10,057 nt of DNA from CAZGSG01 sp964528095 (GCA_964528095.1 CAZGSG010000215.1:1-10057), one strand, 5' to 3'. Shown: positions 1 to 7,562, numbered from the stretch's first letter. The notes: a model not told the origin generated them from the sequence alone. Translations and numbers: made by a program.

Positions 1-26
1 AAAACGACAACACAAAAATTGAAAAA

Positions 27-61
27 GCCCGCAAAAAATTGATTATCAATTCTTTGTGGGC
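27..61 (-). terminator. Rho-independent terminator, leftward
   Basis: Bases 27-42 pair with 46-61 in a stem of about 16 positions. It has one mismatch (A36/C52), one G-T pair and a three-base loop, with GCCCGC at the base. Read on the minus strand the stem is followed at once by TTTTTC (21-26), the classic layout of an intrinsic terminator for transcription running left. The plus strand has no U-run after the stem. The gene it serves is not visible; it may end an upstream minus-strand transcript or regulate something left of the window (see the competing hairpin at 52-93). Confidence 0.75.
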
Positions 62-93
62 CTACTCAGTCGGGTGGACTGAGCTACCCAAAG
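52..93 (-). promoter_or_regulatory. Hairpin competing with the terminator (attenuator-like)
   Basis: CTCAGTC (65-71) pairs perfectly with GACTGAG (77-83) around a 5-base loop. An outer stem pairs CTTT and GGG (52-55, 58-60) with CCC and AAAG (87-93), leaving a two-base bulge. The outer arm at 52-60 is also part of the terminator arm at 46-61, so the two structures exclude each other. On the minus strand this hairpin is made first, the usual order for an antiterminator. The pairing is seen directly; a regulatory role is inferred, and no ligand or leader peptide is recognised. Confidence 0.4.
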
Positions 94-125
94 GTTATAA
101 TTAGTTATATATCACATTGTTGCAA
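69..125. repeat. Imperfect direct repeat, copy A
   Basis: This stretch resembles 7384-7443 in the same orientation. The best part, 96-125 (TATAATTAG...ATTGTTGCAA), differs from 7415-7443 by about one indel and two substitutions. Similarity fades to the left through GTCGGG-TGGA. On the minus strand both copies hold TTG, then 18-19 bases, then TAATTATA, loosely like a Bacteroidota promoter (TTTG/TANNTTTG). It could therefore be a shared promoter, a genome-wide intergenic repeat or an island border. Confidence 0.5.
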
Positions 126-244
126 GACACTGGATCAGAAGGTCACCGTTTAGTTCGCATGAGATTTTGAAGAATTTTATTGTGGGATAAATATACAAAA
201 TTGATTCAAAACGAACTAATTTTGAAGGACTAAGGTTTCTGCCA

Positions 245-358
245 CTAACGCGCATACAACTGTTTTTTGAAAATACCACACAAGCCATCGAAACTCATAC
301 GCATATCGGCGTGGCCAGCATAGAGATAATAATTACCAGAAGGCGATAGGTGCAACAT
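245..358 (-). pseudogene. tnpB: IS66-family TnpB (Orf2) remnant, N-terminal part
   Basis: The reading frame starts with ATG at 358 and gives 37 residues before a TAG at 245-247. It contains SGNYYLYAGHADMRMSFDGL, which matches the typical start of the IS66 accessory protein TnpB (YYLYRG..DMRK.FDGL..). A complete TnpB is roughly 110-120 residues, and no continuation (the usual SG.V..F.N.RR segment) can be found in any frame below 245. The start lies two bases beyond the tnpA-like stop (361-363), the usual tight tnpA-tnpB coupling of IS66. No transposase (TnpC) and no terminal inverted repeats are visible. It is a dead fragment lying just beyond the end of the 688-residue gene. Confidence 0.7.
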
Positions 359-360
359 GA

Positions 361-625
361 TCAGTCAACGAAGTTTCTGATGAACTCCACTGCAACATTA
401 TGGTGGAAGATTAGCCGCTGCCAACTACCGAACAGCAGCTCACACCAAGGAGTACCAGCTGGCCGATCCTGAACTACCAATTGTACAAATCCGTCGTCCT
501 TACTTTGATCGTTATCAGTTGCCGATTCCGGAATCGTCTGTACCAGTAATGAAAAGAACAATAGGCTATTTTATCGATAGCTCACACCAACCCTTTGGAG
601 GGAAACCACTTTGCTGCCACTGTGT
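361..625 (-). pseudogene. tnpA: IS66-family TnpA (Orf1) remnant, frameshifted
   Basis: Two fragments in different frames make up this remnant. About 625-566 reads TQWQQSGFPPKGWCELSIK then TAG, recalling the N-terminal QWQQSG segment of IS66 TnpA. The frame at 561-361 (a TTG is its first possible start) reads VQLVVQDRP...LLFGSWQRLIFHHNVAVEFIRNFVD, like the C-terminal G.gRRi.F...v..efL..L pattern of TnpA. Together they fit a TnpA of usual size with a frameshift and an internal stop. The 12-mer AGCTCACACCAA occurs at 437-448 and again at 579-590, which may reflect internal rearrangement. It abuts, and slightly overlaps in position, the end of the neighbouring 688-residue gene. Confidence 0.6.
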
Positions 626-2692
626 TTAAATCTGTGATGGATTAGCGGTATCGTATTCTGAAATCCATTCTTGCTGAAGTAAATTCATTTTCCTGGCTTT
701 CTCCTCATTTCTAAACAGAACCAATAGAGCAGTTCTTCCCCGTTTTACCCGCTCCTTATCCCGAATAAAGGTCCTGCCAAACAATTCCCATGCACCCAAT
801 AATGCTAAAAGAACAATTATGAAAGTGCCCCAGAGCGCGTAAGCCTCGACAGCTTTTGCAATTTCGGGGTGCTTGCTTATGGCCAAAAGCAAGCCTGCAA
901 TGTAAAGTGCCAAGCCAGCTCTAATGAAGTACCAAATATCTCCTCTCGATGATTTCTTATACTGTAGTTGTTTCTGTTCTAAATAAATTGCTCGATCAGC
1001 CAATCGTTTATTTTCTGTTTCCTCGATTTCTCTTTTTCGTTCCCTTTCTCTTAATACATCAACTTCTTGTGACAGGATAGTTTTCTCGTTTCTTAACTCA
1101 TTGACTTGTTGTTCTCGCAAGACTTTATCACGATAAAACTGTTCCATGTAATCCTCTTCATAAATGATACCCAGAGAATCATCAAGAGACACTTCATCTA
1201 TATCTTCTGGCCTCATGGCTTTTTCTCGTAGGCTATAGCTTAATTCCAGAAAATCTTCCTTTTTAAGTTCACCTCGATCAAATGCTTGTTGGAATTCATC
1301 ATATTTCTTTCCTACAAAGGAATTAACCTGGGAAGATAAAATTACCTGGGCTTTGGTTACTACTTCCAAAGATTTAGGTAATGCAGCACTATCTCCAAAG
1401 CCTTTGCACAGCTTGAACCAAAATCTACAAGTTACATATTCAATGTCCAATGCAAAGGCTATGTCTGATTCCTTAAACTTTACCTTTGGGTGATTGGAGA
1501 GCCATAAAGCGAATCTATTTCCAGCAAGGAATATATGGCCAATTCTTTCAAATTTCACATCATTTACGCCACCTCGGTAGTAATTTATTTTTGTGAACAT
1601 CTTGCAAAAATGATCGTATTCATCTTTGTTGAAAGACTTTCCTTTTTCTTTTGATTCTTTTTCGAGTGATTCTACTACCAACTCGTTCTCCACTATGTAA
1701 TCATGGAAAGAATAGGCCGAAATATTTGAATCCTGCCGGATGATGCCTAACTGCTTAATTTCTTGATAGAACTTAGTTCGCTTCAATTGAATATCGGTGG
1801 GCGTAGGACAATCTTGAATAATTGACCTCATTGCAGTTTTGGATGGATCTAAAGACCTGGTACCTCTTTTGATGGACTCTGCGACTTGAAAGAAATAATC
1901 AATCTCAGATTCCGTTTCCGGAAAAAATCTTAGTTCAATTAGTTTTTCTCCGTTCGTGTTTCTACTTTTTTGGTTGATTTTGGTCACCAATTTATGAAAA
2001 TCGAAGAAAATCTCTTTGTAGAGCTCACCATTATAACCCGCCGCGTTAAAGAGAATTTCTGTATTAAGAAAGATCTTAAGCTCAGTATTCCAGTTTCCCA
2101 GGTCATTAACATCTGATGTGTATCGGATGCCTTGGTATAATATCAAGCCTTCTCTTACCTGGTTAAGATTTTTAATAAAGGAATGGTTCTTTTTGTTGGC
2201 AACTATGTATGCGCTAATAACATTTGAATACTTTTCTGAGTACCCATTGTCCAGTAACCACTTTATAAAATTATCAGTAACTTCCTTTTTAGAGAATTCA
2301 TCTAATAAGTTAGAAGTGTTTGTCTCAACGTATTCGAATAGCCCTTCTAAAATTTGATTTTGAGTATCTGTGATTTCCTGCATCTCTACGTTGAAACTAT
2401 TAGAATCCTTTTCCAATAAATCTTTGTCGAAGAAATACCTACCCGCCGTATATGTATACACCTTCTGTAACTTCTTCTTTATAGTTGCTTTTATAACAGC
2501 TTCTGGGATGTAAAACTCGTATATCCGTTGGAGAGCCAGTGTTAATTCCGTGGAATTCGTCGACCAGAGTGTTTCCGTACGCACAGCGCCTTTAATGAAT
2601 TCGGCGATAATGTCTGACACGTTTTGGTATTTGTCACTATTATAAAGTTCACCAAAAAGTGCTACGGATGCAATCAAATTTGAATCTTTCAT
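626..2692 (-). CDS. Membrane-anchored coiled-coil protein, possible PIN-like core (688 aa)
   Basis: I do not recognise a named family. Residues 1-200 are mostly helical. Residues 207-215 (IFLNTEILF) resemble the first strand of PIN-like nucleases (hxDTNhL), but with Asn where the catalytic Asp normally sits. HIFLAGNRFAL (386-396) and DIEYVTCRFWFKLCKGFG (416-433) could be the later PIN strands and helix. Residues about 510-580 are a charged coiled coil rich in E/K/R. Two hydrophobic segments, about 586-606 and 617-638, predict a membrane hairpin. The C-terminal 50 residues are basic and hydrophilic. The large N-terminal part and the tail would then lie on the same, probably cytoplasmic, side. 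There is no signal peptide. The ATG at 2692 is the first start of the frame. The gene follows the AlbA_2 gene on the same strand, but 437 bases separate them, so co-transcription is uncertain. A decayed IS66 piece begins at its stop. Working idea: a membrane-associated nuclease-like or effector protein of an accessory defence locus. That it codes is near certain; the function is speculative. Confidence 0.85.
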   Translation of the reverse strand: MKDSNLIASVALFGELYNSDKYQNVSDIIAEFIKGAVRTETLWSTNSTELTLALQRIYEFYIPEAVIKATIKKKLQKVYTYTAGRYFFDKDLLEKDSNSFNVEMQEITDTQNQILEGLFEYVETNTSNLLDEFSKKEVTDNFIKWLLDNGYSEKYSNVISAYIVANKKNHSFIKNLNQVREGLILYQGIRYTSDVNDLGNWNTELKIFLNTEILFNAAGYNGELYKEIFFDFHKLVTKINQKSRNTNGEKLIELRFFPETESEIDYFFQVAESIKRGTRSLDPSKTAMRSIIQDCPTPTDIQLKRTKFYQEIKQLGIIRQDSNISAYSFHDYIVENELVVESLEKESKEKGKSFNKDEYDHFCKMFTKINYYRGGVNDVKFERIGHIFLAGNRFALWLSNHPKVKFKESDIAFALDIEYVTCRFWFKLCKGFGDSAALPKSLEVVTKAQVILSSQVNSFVGKKYDEFQQAFDRGELKKEDFLELSYSLREKAMRPEDIDEVSLDDSLGIIYEEDYMEQFYRDKVLREQQVNELRNEKTILSQEVDVLRERERKREIEETENKRLADRAIYLEQKQLQYKKSSRGDIWYFIRAGLALYIAGLLLAISKHPEIAKAVEAYALWGTFIIVLLALLGAWELFGRTFIRDKERVKRGRTALLVLFRNEEKARKMNLLQQEWISEYDTANPSQI

Positions 2693-3129
2693 AAAAGTAA
2701 TATACTTGGCTTATAGCTCAAACAGCGATAAGGTTATGTTTTAATACACAAAGGCACGCAATTAAATTTATTGCCATTTACAGCAAACCGTAATACTGAC
2801 AATTATCAAATTGAGGTTAATTTTAATGAATCAGATGGCAATAAACCCAAAATAAGCAAATAAGGCGTATTATCAAATGTGCCCATTATTACAGTTCCGA
2901 AAGACGTATATGCATTAATGGTCCGCAACTATCACACTAATCGCCGCTTGTTCATGCTTGGCTGGAGGCCATATTTGATGAAAGGCAATAATGTTTGATC
3001 GATATAAATTTAGGGGAGATTGTTCCGAACGGAATAATTAAGCATGAAAAGGTCTTTTCACGGTTTCGGAATTATGAAGACTTAAAAAAAACTTACATTC
3101 GTCTTTTCCATATCGTAGGATATAGCCTA
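2693..3129. other. Intergenic stretch with two short palindromes
   Basis: I see no convincing gene here. Two palindromes lie close together: TTCCG-AA-CGGAA at 3023-3034 and TGAAAAG-GT-CTTTTCA at 3045-3060, just downstream of the AlbA_2 gene. Neither is followed by a T-run on the minus strand, so they are not good intrinsic terminators. They may be an mRNA end structure or protein-binding sites. The promoter of the 688-residue gene should lie in 2693-2800, but no clear TTTG/TANNTTTG pair stands out. Confidence 0.4.
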
Positions 3130-4212
3130 TTATTTCACCCATTCCCGGATATTCTTTAATAGACTATTATTATTGGTAAGCAATGCATAATTTCGCTGCT
3201 GCGTCATTTGGAGTTCGTCATTCCATATTGAAGAATTATCTAGGTCCTGCAGATGGACATTTTCGGATTTAGAAACCAGATCTGCTTTTACAGAACCATC
3301 ATCTTGAAAGAAAAACTCGAAAGCGAAGTAGGAGCGACTCACCGGAGAGTTTTCCCCAGTCAACAAAGCGATGATGGAAATGTTTCTCCGTCCCCACCCA
3401 TGATACATTGGCGTTACTAGTATAAACTCATGAGTGACAGGCAATCCGGGGTACAAAATATTCGCTACGTTGATAATTTTATGTGTTTCATTATCAGCGC
3501 CTATAAAGACTTCCTTAGTTTCAATAATTGTAGCATGAGAAGTCAGGTCAAGACGTATATCTCTGTCATTGATATATTTAGTAACATTTTGAGAAGTGAT
3601 GGTAAAAAACAGGCATGCAAAGTCTCCAGCCCGCATCACCGGATGAAAATAAAAATCCATTTCCAGTTTAGCTACCCGAGCCTTCTTCATCAATGCTTCT
3701 ACATACTGATGTGGGGCTGGCCTTGTCTGTCCATCAAGTCGGAAATAATAAGTGCCGCTTAGCTGGTGAGGAGCATAGTCGCTTCTTAAAACTTCAAACA
3801 CATATATCCAACCATCTTTGTATGATAATGGAATAAACCGAATCTTGGCTGCCGTAGGATTTATCTGGTCAGAAACCTTGTTGAGTAACTGATCTTTTTC
3901 AAGGCGGGTTTTCACAACTGTCAATGCCCCCTTGAAAGCCTTTTCTCTCGAACTGTTATCGGTGTGATTTCCCTCCGGTGCCCCCCAAATAAGTACACCT
4001 CCCTCTGTATTTAGAAAACCGCAAATGGTCTGCATGATCTTTTTTAAAACATCACTTTCCTTGTTTCTGGTGCCATCGTTGCCTCCAATAATCTCTTTGG
4101 TAGATTTGAATTCTATTTTATCCGTTTCAACCTGCTCAACGGAAAAGAAAGCTTCCAAATCATCAACGGTAAGTTCATTGATATCTTTGCCAAATAAGTT
4201 AAATATCAACAT
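3130..4212 (-). CDS. AlbA_2 (Schlafen-like) domain protein
   Basis: Residues about 15-175 fit the AlbA_2 putative nucleic-acid-binding domain. The signs are the EFKS motif (34-37), the helix and strand ICGFLNTEGGVLIWGAPEG (63-81), and the closing segment YYFRLDGQTRPAP (155-167), equivalent to the Y.R.G..TRPA ending of the family. This fold is shared with the Schlafen core, some members of which cleave RNA; whether this one is a nuclease cannot be read from the sequence. Residues about 185-310 look beta-rich and match nothing I know. The protein ends with a polar helix. The gene lies 69 bases after the ATPase stop on the same strand, consistent with one operon. In comparable ATPase-led defence cassettes such a protein is usually the nucleic-acid-sensing or effector part. 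The start at 4212 is the first ATG; a short N-terminal extension is unlikely because the domain begins soon after. Confidence 0.88.
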   Translation of the reverse strand: MLIFNLFGKDINELTVDDLEAFFSVEQVETDKIEFKSTKEIIGGNDGTRNKESDVLKKIMQTICGFLNTEGGVLIWGAPEGNHTDNSSREKAFKGALTVVKTRLEKDQLLNKVSDQINPTAAKIRFIPLSYKDGWIYVFEVLRSDYAPHQLSGTYYFRLDGQTRPAPHQYVEALMKKARVAKLEMDFYFHPVMRAGDFACLFFTITSQNVTKYINDRDIRLDLTSHATIIETKEVFIGADNETHKIINVANILYPGLPVTHEFILVTPMYHGWGRRNISIIALLTGENSPVSRSYFAFEFFFQDDGSVKADLVSKSENVHLQDLDNSSIWNDELQMTQQRNYALLTNNNSLLKNIREWVK

Positions 4213-4281
4213 ATGCTTAAAAGTCAGGGATTTAGAACAATATGATTTGTATCCGTTTCACTTTCCCAAGATAAGTAAAGG

Positions 4282-5844
4282 CTACAATTTCCAATCATAC
4301 TTTGTTGCATCGCATCCGCATCTTATTTTCTTAGCAACTGAATCATAATTTTTAATTGATACATTGGATTTCTTACAATCAGCCATTTGACAATGGAAAA
4401 GTCTTTCAAATGCTAAAACATCATCCCAAAACGATTTGATATCTCCCAATTTAGGGTCAAATGGATTGTCATGAGAGAGCAGGTTGGCCAGAATTCCGGA
4501 GTTCGATAGACGATCAATCTCAGGCATTTTAGCCTTCAAGTCATCGCTGTTTTTCTTAATCTTAGATTTCAATTCGTTTAACATCTCATCCGGCATTCGC
4601 TTCTCATTAATATCATTAAAGCGAAATTTTAGTCTGACTTCTAAATCAATACAAATTTTCTTCAATAAACCTTCAAGGTACTTTCTGATTAGGTTCCCTA
4701 CATTCTTGATATCACCAGATGCGATACTCTTTTCTATTGATTCTCTTAATTCAGAAGGCTGCGCGTCTAAATGCGTACCCTTCTCTTCAGTCCATTTGAC
4801 TTCATGAATAAGCCAACCTTTCTTTTTTGCAAGTTGGCTTAGATATTGAAACCACTGTTCTTCATGTGTAAGAATAATTATTTGATAATCTGTAAAAATA
4901 TCGACTAACAAATCTGCAAATCTTTTCCGGTGAGTTGTATCAAAGCTGGAAATCACATCATCAAGGACAATAAATTTATTCTCCTTATTAAATGCTACTA
5001 CTGATGCGAGAAAGAACGAGATGCCAAAGCAATTTAAGTGTGATTCACTAAAATATTTCTGCGGCGGGGACACCCATTCTCCTTTATACTTATACTCAAT
5101 CGTGATACCATTCAATTCGTCTTCCTGTCCTATAGTAGCTATTCTAATTTCTTTGAATAATTCACCAGGATTCAGAAGCTGGTAATATTCATTAATAGTG
5201 CCAGAAAACTTGTCAATAAAATTTTGTAATGATTCTCTTTGCTTTTTGACAAACTCATTATAGATGATTTCCAGGGTAACTTTGTGTGCTTCAAGAGCCT
5301 TCTTGTCTTTCTCAAAATTAAATATTTTCAACAGAGCATCTTTAGCCGCGGAAATATTTGAATAAATGACTGTTCTATTATCTTTTGCAATGAGTACTTT
5401 GATTTTATCAATTCTCTCTGCAATTATGTTAAGTTCTAAGAAATCCGATGGCTGAAGCTTTAAGGCAGCTGCTGTATTAATAATTTTTCCCGATGTTACT
5501 TTTTCTTCCGAGGCATCTTTGTAGCGTTGTATTTTTTGTTCTATAGCAAAAATTGCAGTTTTTATTGTACTATTAGACGGATCATCTAAAAGCGGGTCCT
5601 TCTTAGGTGCACCGATACGGCTTAGTCGCTCTGTAGCAATGCGGTTCATTGTCGTTTTGGCAAGATCAAATGTTTTCTTCTTTTTCGATGATTCTTCAAT
5701 TTCTTGCAGCCTGACCATTATTTCGGCTTGTAAATCTGCGAGTCTTTTAGGCTGTAAACATAAAGGGCAACTGTCATCTTTATGATATTTCTTGCTTATT
5801 ACCTCATTGCCGGATTTTAGCATATCTGCAAAAAAAGTCTGCAT
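4282..5844 (-). CDS. SMC/Rad50-like ATPase, C-terminal half (Walker B, zinc-binding tail)
   Basis: This frame holds the distal half of an AAA/ABC-type ATPase. CPLC at residues 26-29 is a single CxxC pair at the tip of a coiled coil, as in Rad50-type zinc hooks. Coiled coil continues to about residue 215. The signature-like FSESHLNCFGISFFLA lies at 265-280, Walker B FIVLDDVISSFD at 291-302, and the switch-histidine region IIILTHEEQW at 322-331. After the ATPase core comes a helical domain (about 365-470) and a Cys-rich end (C485, C490, C509, C511) that could bind a metal. Walker A is absent because it is encoded by the preceding frame at 5887-6708. The two frames are the same phase, separated only by TAA at 5887-5889 and 14 sense codons, so the pair probably derives from one protein of about 808 codons. 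If translated separately, it would start at ATG 5844. Confidence 0.85.
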   Translation of the reverse strand: MQTFFADMLKSGNEVISKKYHKDDSCPLCLQPKRLADLQAEIMVRLQEIEESSKKKKTFDLAKTTMNRIATERLSRIGAPKKDPLLDDPSNSTIKTAIFAIEQKIQRYKDASEEKVTSGKIINTAAALKLQPSDFLELNIIAERIDKIKVLIAKDNRTVIYSNISAAKDALLKIFNFEKDKKALEAHKVTLEIIYNEFVKKQRESLQNFIDKFSGTINEYYQLLNPGELFKEIRIATIGQEDELNGITIEYKYKGEWVSPPQKYFSESHLNCFGISFFLASVVAFNKENKFIVLDDVISSFDTTHRKRFADLLVDIFTDYQIIILTHEEQWFQYLSQLAKKKGWLIHEVKWTEEKGTHLDAQPSELRESIEKSIASGDIKNVGNLIRKYLEGLLKKICIDLEVRLKFRFNDINEKRMPDEMLNELKSKIKKNSDDLKAKMPEIDRLSNSGILANLLSHDNPFDPKLGDIKSFWDDVLAFERLFHCQMADCKKSNVSIKNYDSVAKKIRCGCDATKYDWKL

Positions 5845-5886
5845 GACACTTTGAACATCATTAGCAATATTTTCAAATTCTGAAAA

Positions 5887-6708
5887 TTATTTAAGATACT
5901 CTGCATCAATGAAAACAACTTCATTTTTAAGTGAAATCAAAGTGTTATGACAGTCCTCCAATAATTTTAGTTCAATTGTTGCCTGAGTATTGATAGGGAT
6001 TTTTAGTTTCAATAGCGCACTATCAATATCCTTCAAAGAAGTAATATTGAATCCCAAATCAAACGGTGCGATTATCTCATTGACTTTTTCAAAAAGTTGC
6101 GCTTCTTGACTTATAGCTGCACCTATTTTTTCAACTATTATTCGCTTTTGGAGATTAATTTGGTTTTCAAAATTCTGATTTTTGATTTCGGCTTTTGTTG
6201 CATTAAAAGACTTCATCAAAACTGTTTTCACATTAGTTACTTCAGAAAAACCGATAATGTCAGAAAGGCTTTTTAACTTGTCGCTTTTAGTCCCGTCGAT
6301 AAAGGAGCGCAAATACTGGTAACGAAGTAATAAATTTTCCTTCTGTGAGCTTTTGACATATCCAGTAAAATCTTCAGTAGAATTAGAGAACTCAATTACT
6401 AATTTATCCTTCTTATTGTAGAGCTTTTTAGCACAATTAATGACTGGATTGGTATAAGAGAGGCTAATGGAGGATTCAATGACGGATGTCAGAGATGAAT
6501 TTCTTAGCGCCTCCTTCAAATCAATTTCTTCACTTGATAAATGGGACACGGTGTTTGTATAGAACCACTCCAAAGAATCAGAGATGCTGCTTTTCCCTGT
6601 GCCATTATCCCCGTATAGCAAAACGGATTTCCCATCCAAGTTTAAGGTAATGGTCTCTTTAATACCTCTTAGACCGACAATTTTAAGTTGTTTGATTTTT
6701 GTTGCCAT
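5887..6708 (-). CDS. SMC/Rad50-like ATPase, N-terminal half (Walker A)
   Basis: The protein begins with the strand pattern of a RecF/SMC/Rad50 ATPase head (IKQLKIVGLRGIKETITLNL) and has Walker A GDNGTGKSS at residues 33-41. The rest is a head domain passing into helical, probably coiled-coil, sequence. It stops after 273 residues at TAA (5887-5889), well short of a full ATPase, with no signature motif, Walker B or switch region. All of those occur in the same reading frame immediately downstream (4282-5844). The ATG at 6708 lies inside the end of the 65-residue upstream gene (26-base overlap), which suggests translational coupling. Likely role: ATP-driven sensor or clamp of a multi-gene defence or DNA-maintenance module. 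Alternatively, it is one half of an inactivated gene. Confidence 0.88.
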   Translation of the reverse strand: MATKIKQLKIVGLRGIKETITLNLDGKSVLLYGDNGTGKSSISDSLEWFYTNTVSHLSSEEIDLKEALRNSSLTSVIESSISLSYTNPVINCAKKLYNKKDKLVIEFSNSTEDFTGYVKSSQKENLLLRYQYLRSFIDGTKSDKLKSLSDIIGFSEVTNVKTVLMKSFNATKAEIKNQNFENQINLQKRIIVEKIGAAISQEAQLFEKVNEIIAPFDLGFNITSLKDIDSALLKLKIPINTQATIELKLLEDCHNTLISLKNEVVFIDAEYLK

Positions 6709-6880
6709 GCTGCTCTCTTAGTTTTAGTAACGCATTTTTTACATTGATATCAGTAAGCTTACCTTCTTCATACAAAGCGGATAGAGACTTAGCAATGTTT
6801 TCATCCACATTAGGCAGGCTTTGGATGTGCTCAAAGAAGTCATCTAATATTTCTTTACCGGATTTAACCTTGTCGATCAT
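6683..6880 (-). CDS. Small helical protein preceding the ATPase (65 aa)
   Basis: The 65-residue protein is acidic in its first half and almost wholly helical by composition, with no membrane segment, Cys motif or signal peptide. The stretch LYEEGKLTDINVKNALLKLRE is a typical amphipathic helix-turn-helix-like pair. I do not assign it a family. Its stop overlaps the ATPase start by 26 bases, so the two are almost certainly co-translated, and it is the first gene of the operon. Small helical partners encoded just before Rad50/SMC-like ATPases are seen in several ATPase-based defence systems and may act as an assembly or regulatory subunit; here that is inference. The ATG at 6880 is followed by a normal coding bias. 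I find no clear promoter upstream in 6881-7060. Confidence 0.75.
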   Translation of the reverse strand: MIDKVKSGKEILDDFFEHIQSLPNVDENIAKSLSALYEEGKLTDINVKNALLKLREQHGNKNQTT

Positions 6881-7061
6881 GAATTTTGTTTAATTTAGTT
6901 CCTATCTAAAAGGGGATTCGATTGTGGTTCTCGTGATGCCTAGCCCCGTCTTATTATTACAAATAAGGGATTCTCGAATTTCTCCAAGAAATTCAGGATG
7001 AAAAACTCTCAATGTTCTCTCCTCTAAGTGCCAAAATCTTCATGAGAATTTTATTTTATTT

Positions 7062-7223
7062 ATGAATTCTCTCGTTAAAATAGGCGCTAATCAAAATTGG
7101 GAAATGAAAGTCAAGTCTGGAACACGCGTATTGATGACAGAAACCAATAGTGTTTGCACATGGCACTCCGGAACACTGGGATACCTTCTGAAAAATTTCG
7201 AGGGCAAGATATCTTCCTCATAA
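7062..7223 (+). CDS. Possible 53-aa small protein, unknown
   Basis: ATG at 7062 opens a frame of 53 residues (MNSLVKIGANQNWEMKVKSG at the start, ending KNFEGKISSS) with TAA at 7221-7223. Its amino-acid composition is ordinary and beta-like, without low-complexity runs. The leader is A/T-rich (ATTTTATTTTATTT), as often before Bacteroidota starts. It is divergent from the ATPase operon. No family is recognised, and a chance ORF of this length is possible in AT-rich DNA. Confidence 0.35.
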   Translation: MNSLVKIGANQNWEMKVKSGTRVLMTETNSVCTWHSGTLGYLLKNFEGKISSS

Positions 7224-7383
7224 AACACTTAACTTGAATTGCTTGAATATAACAATGTACAACTCCAAATGGAACTGAGTACAAGATACTGGTCTGTAAT
7301 ATACTAAATATTAAAATAAATCAAAAGACAGAAGAATGATAACACTTATTTCCAGGGAATTATCATCTTTGTGTGTCTGACGG

Positions 7384-7443
7384 GTCGGGCTGGATGAATG
7401 ACTTCCAAATGCTATATAATTAGTATTTATCATATTGTTGCAA
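7384..7443. repeat. Imperfect direct repeat, copy B
   Basis: This is the partner of 69-125 in the same orientation; the strongest block is 7415-7443. The minus-strand reading TTG, 18 bases, TAATTATA is a loose Bacteroidota-like promoter that would fire toward the ATPase operon, about 500 bases away. The weaker left part (GTCGGGC-TGGA) also aligns. The two copies bracket the IS66 remnant and all genes of the ATPase locus. Confidence 0.5.
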
Positions 7444-7562
7444 CGCGGAGGAAAGTTGGTCATGTATCAAAGAATTCAAGACTTATCGAAATTGAACTAA
7501 CCAGCCTTAAGTTACCGAGAAGGAAAAATAGATTGCTCACCAACCTTGGAGAAACAAGGATC

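Noticed and set aside
2864..2998. 44-codon open stretch on the plus strand between the AlbA_2 gene and the 688-aa gene
   Set aside because: Its only ATG leaves 27 codons, no family is recognisable, and AT-rich intergenic DNA often leaves frames this long.
3045..3060. Palindrome TGAAAAGGTCTTTTCA as operon terminator
   Set aside because: No T-run follows on the minus strand and the stem is A/T-rich, so an intrinsic terminator is not supported.
4025..4807. Plus-strand ORFs of about 107 codons over the AlbA_2 and ATPase genes
   Set aside because: They are antisense to genes with clear domain motifs, Ser/Leu/Phe-rich as expected of shadows.
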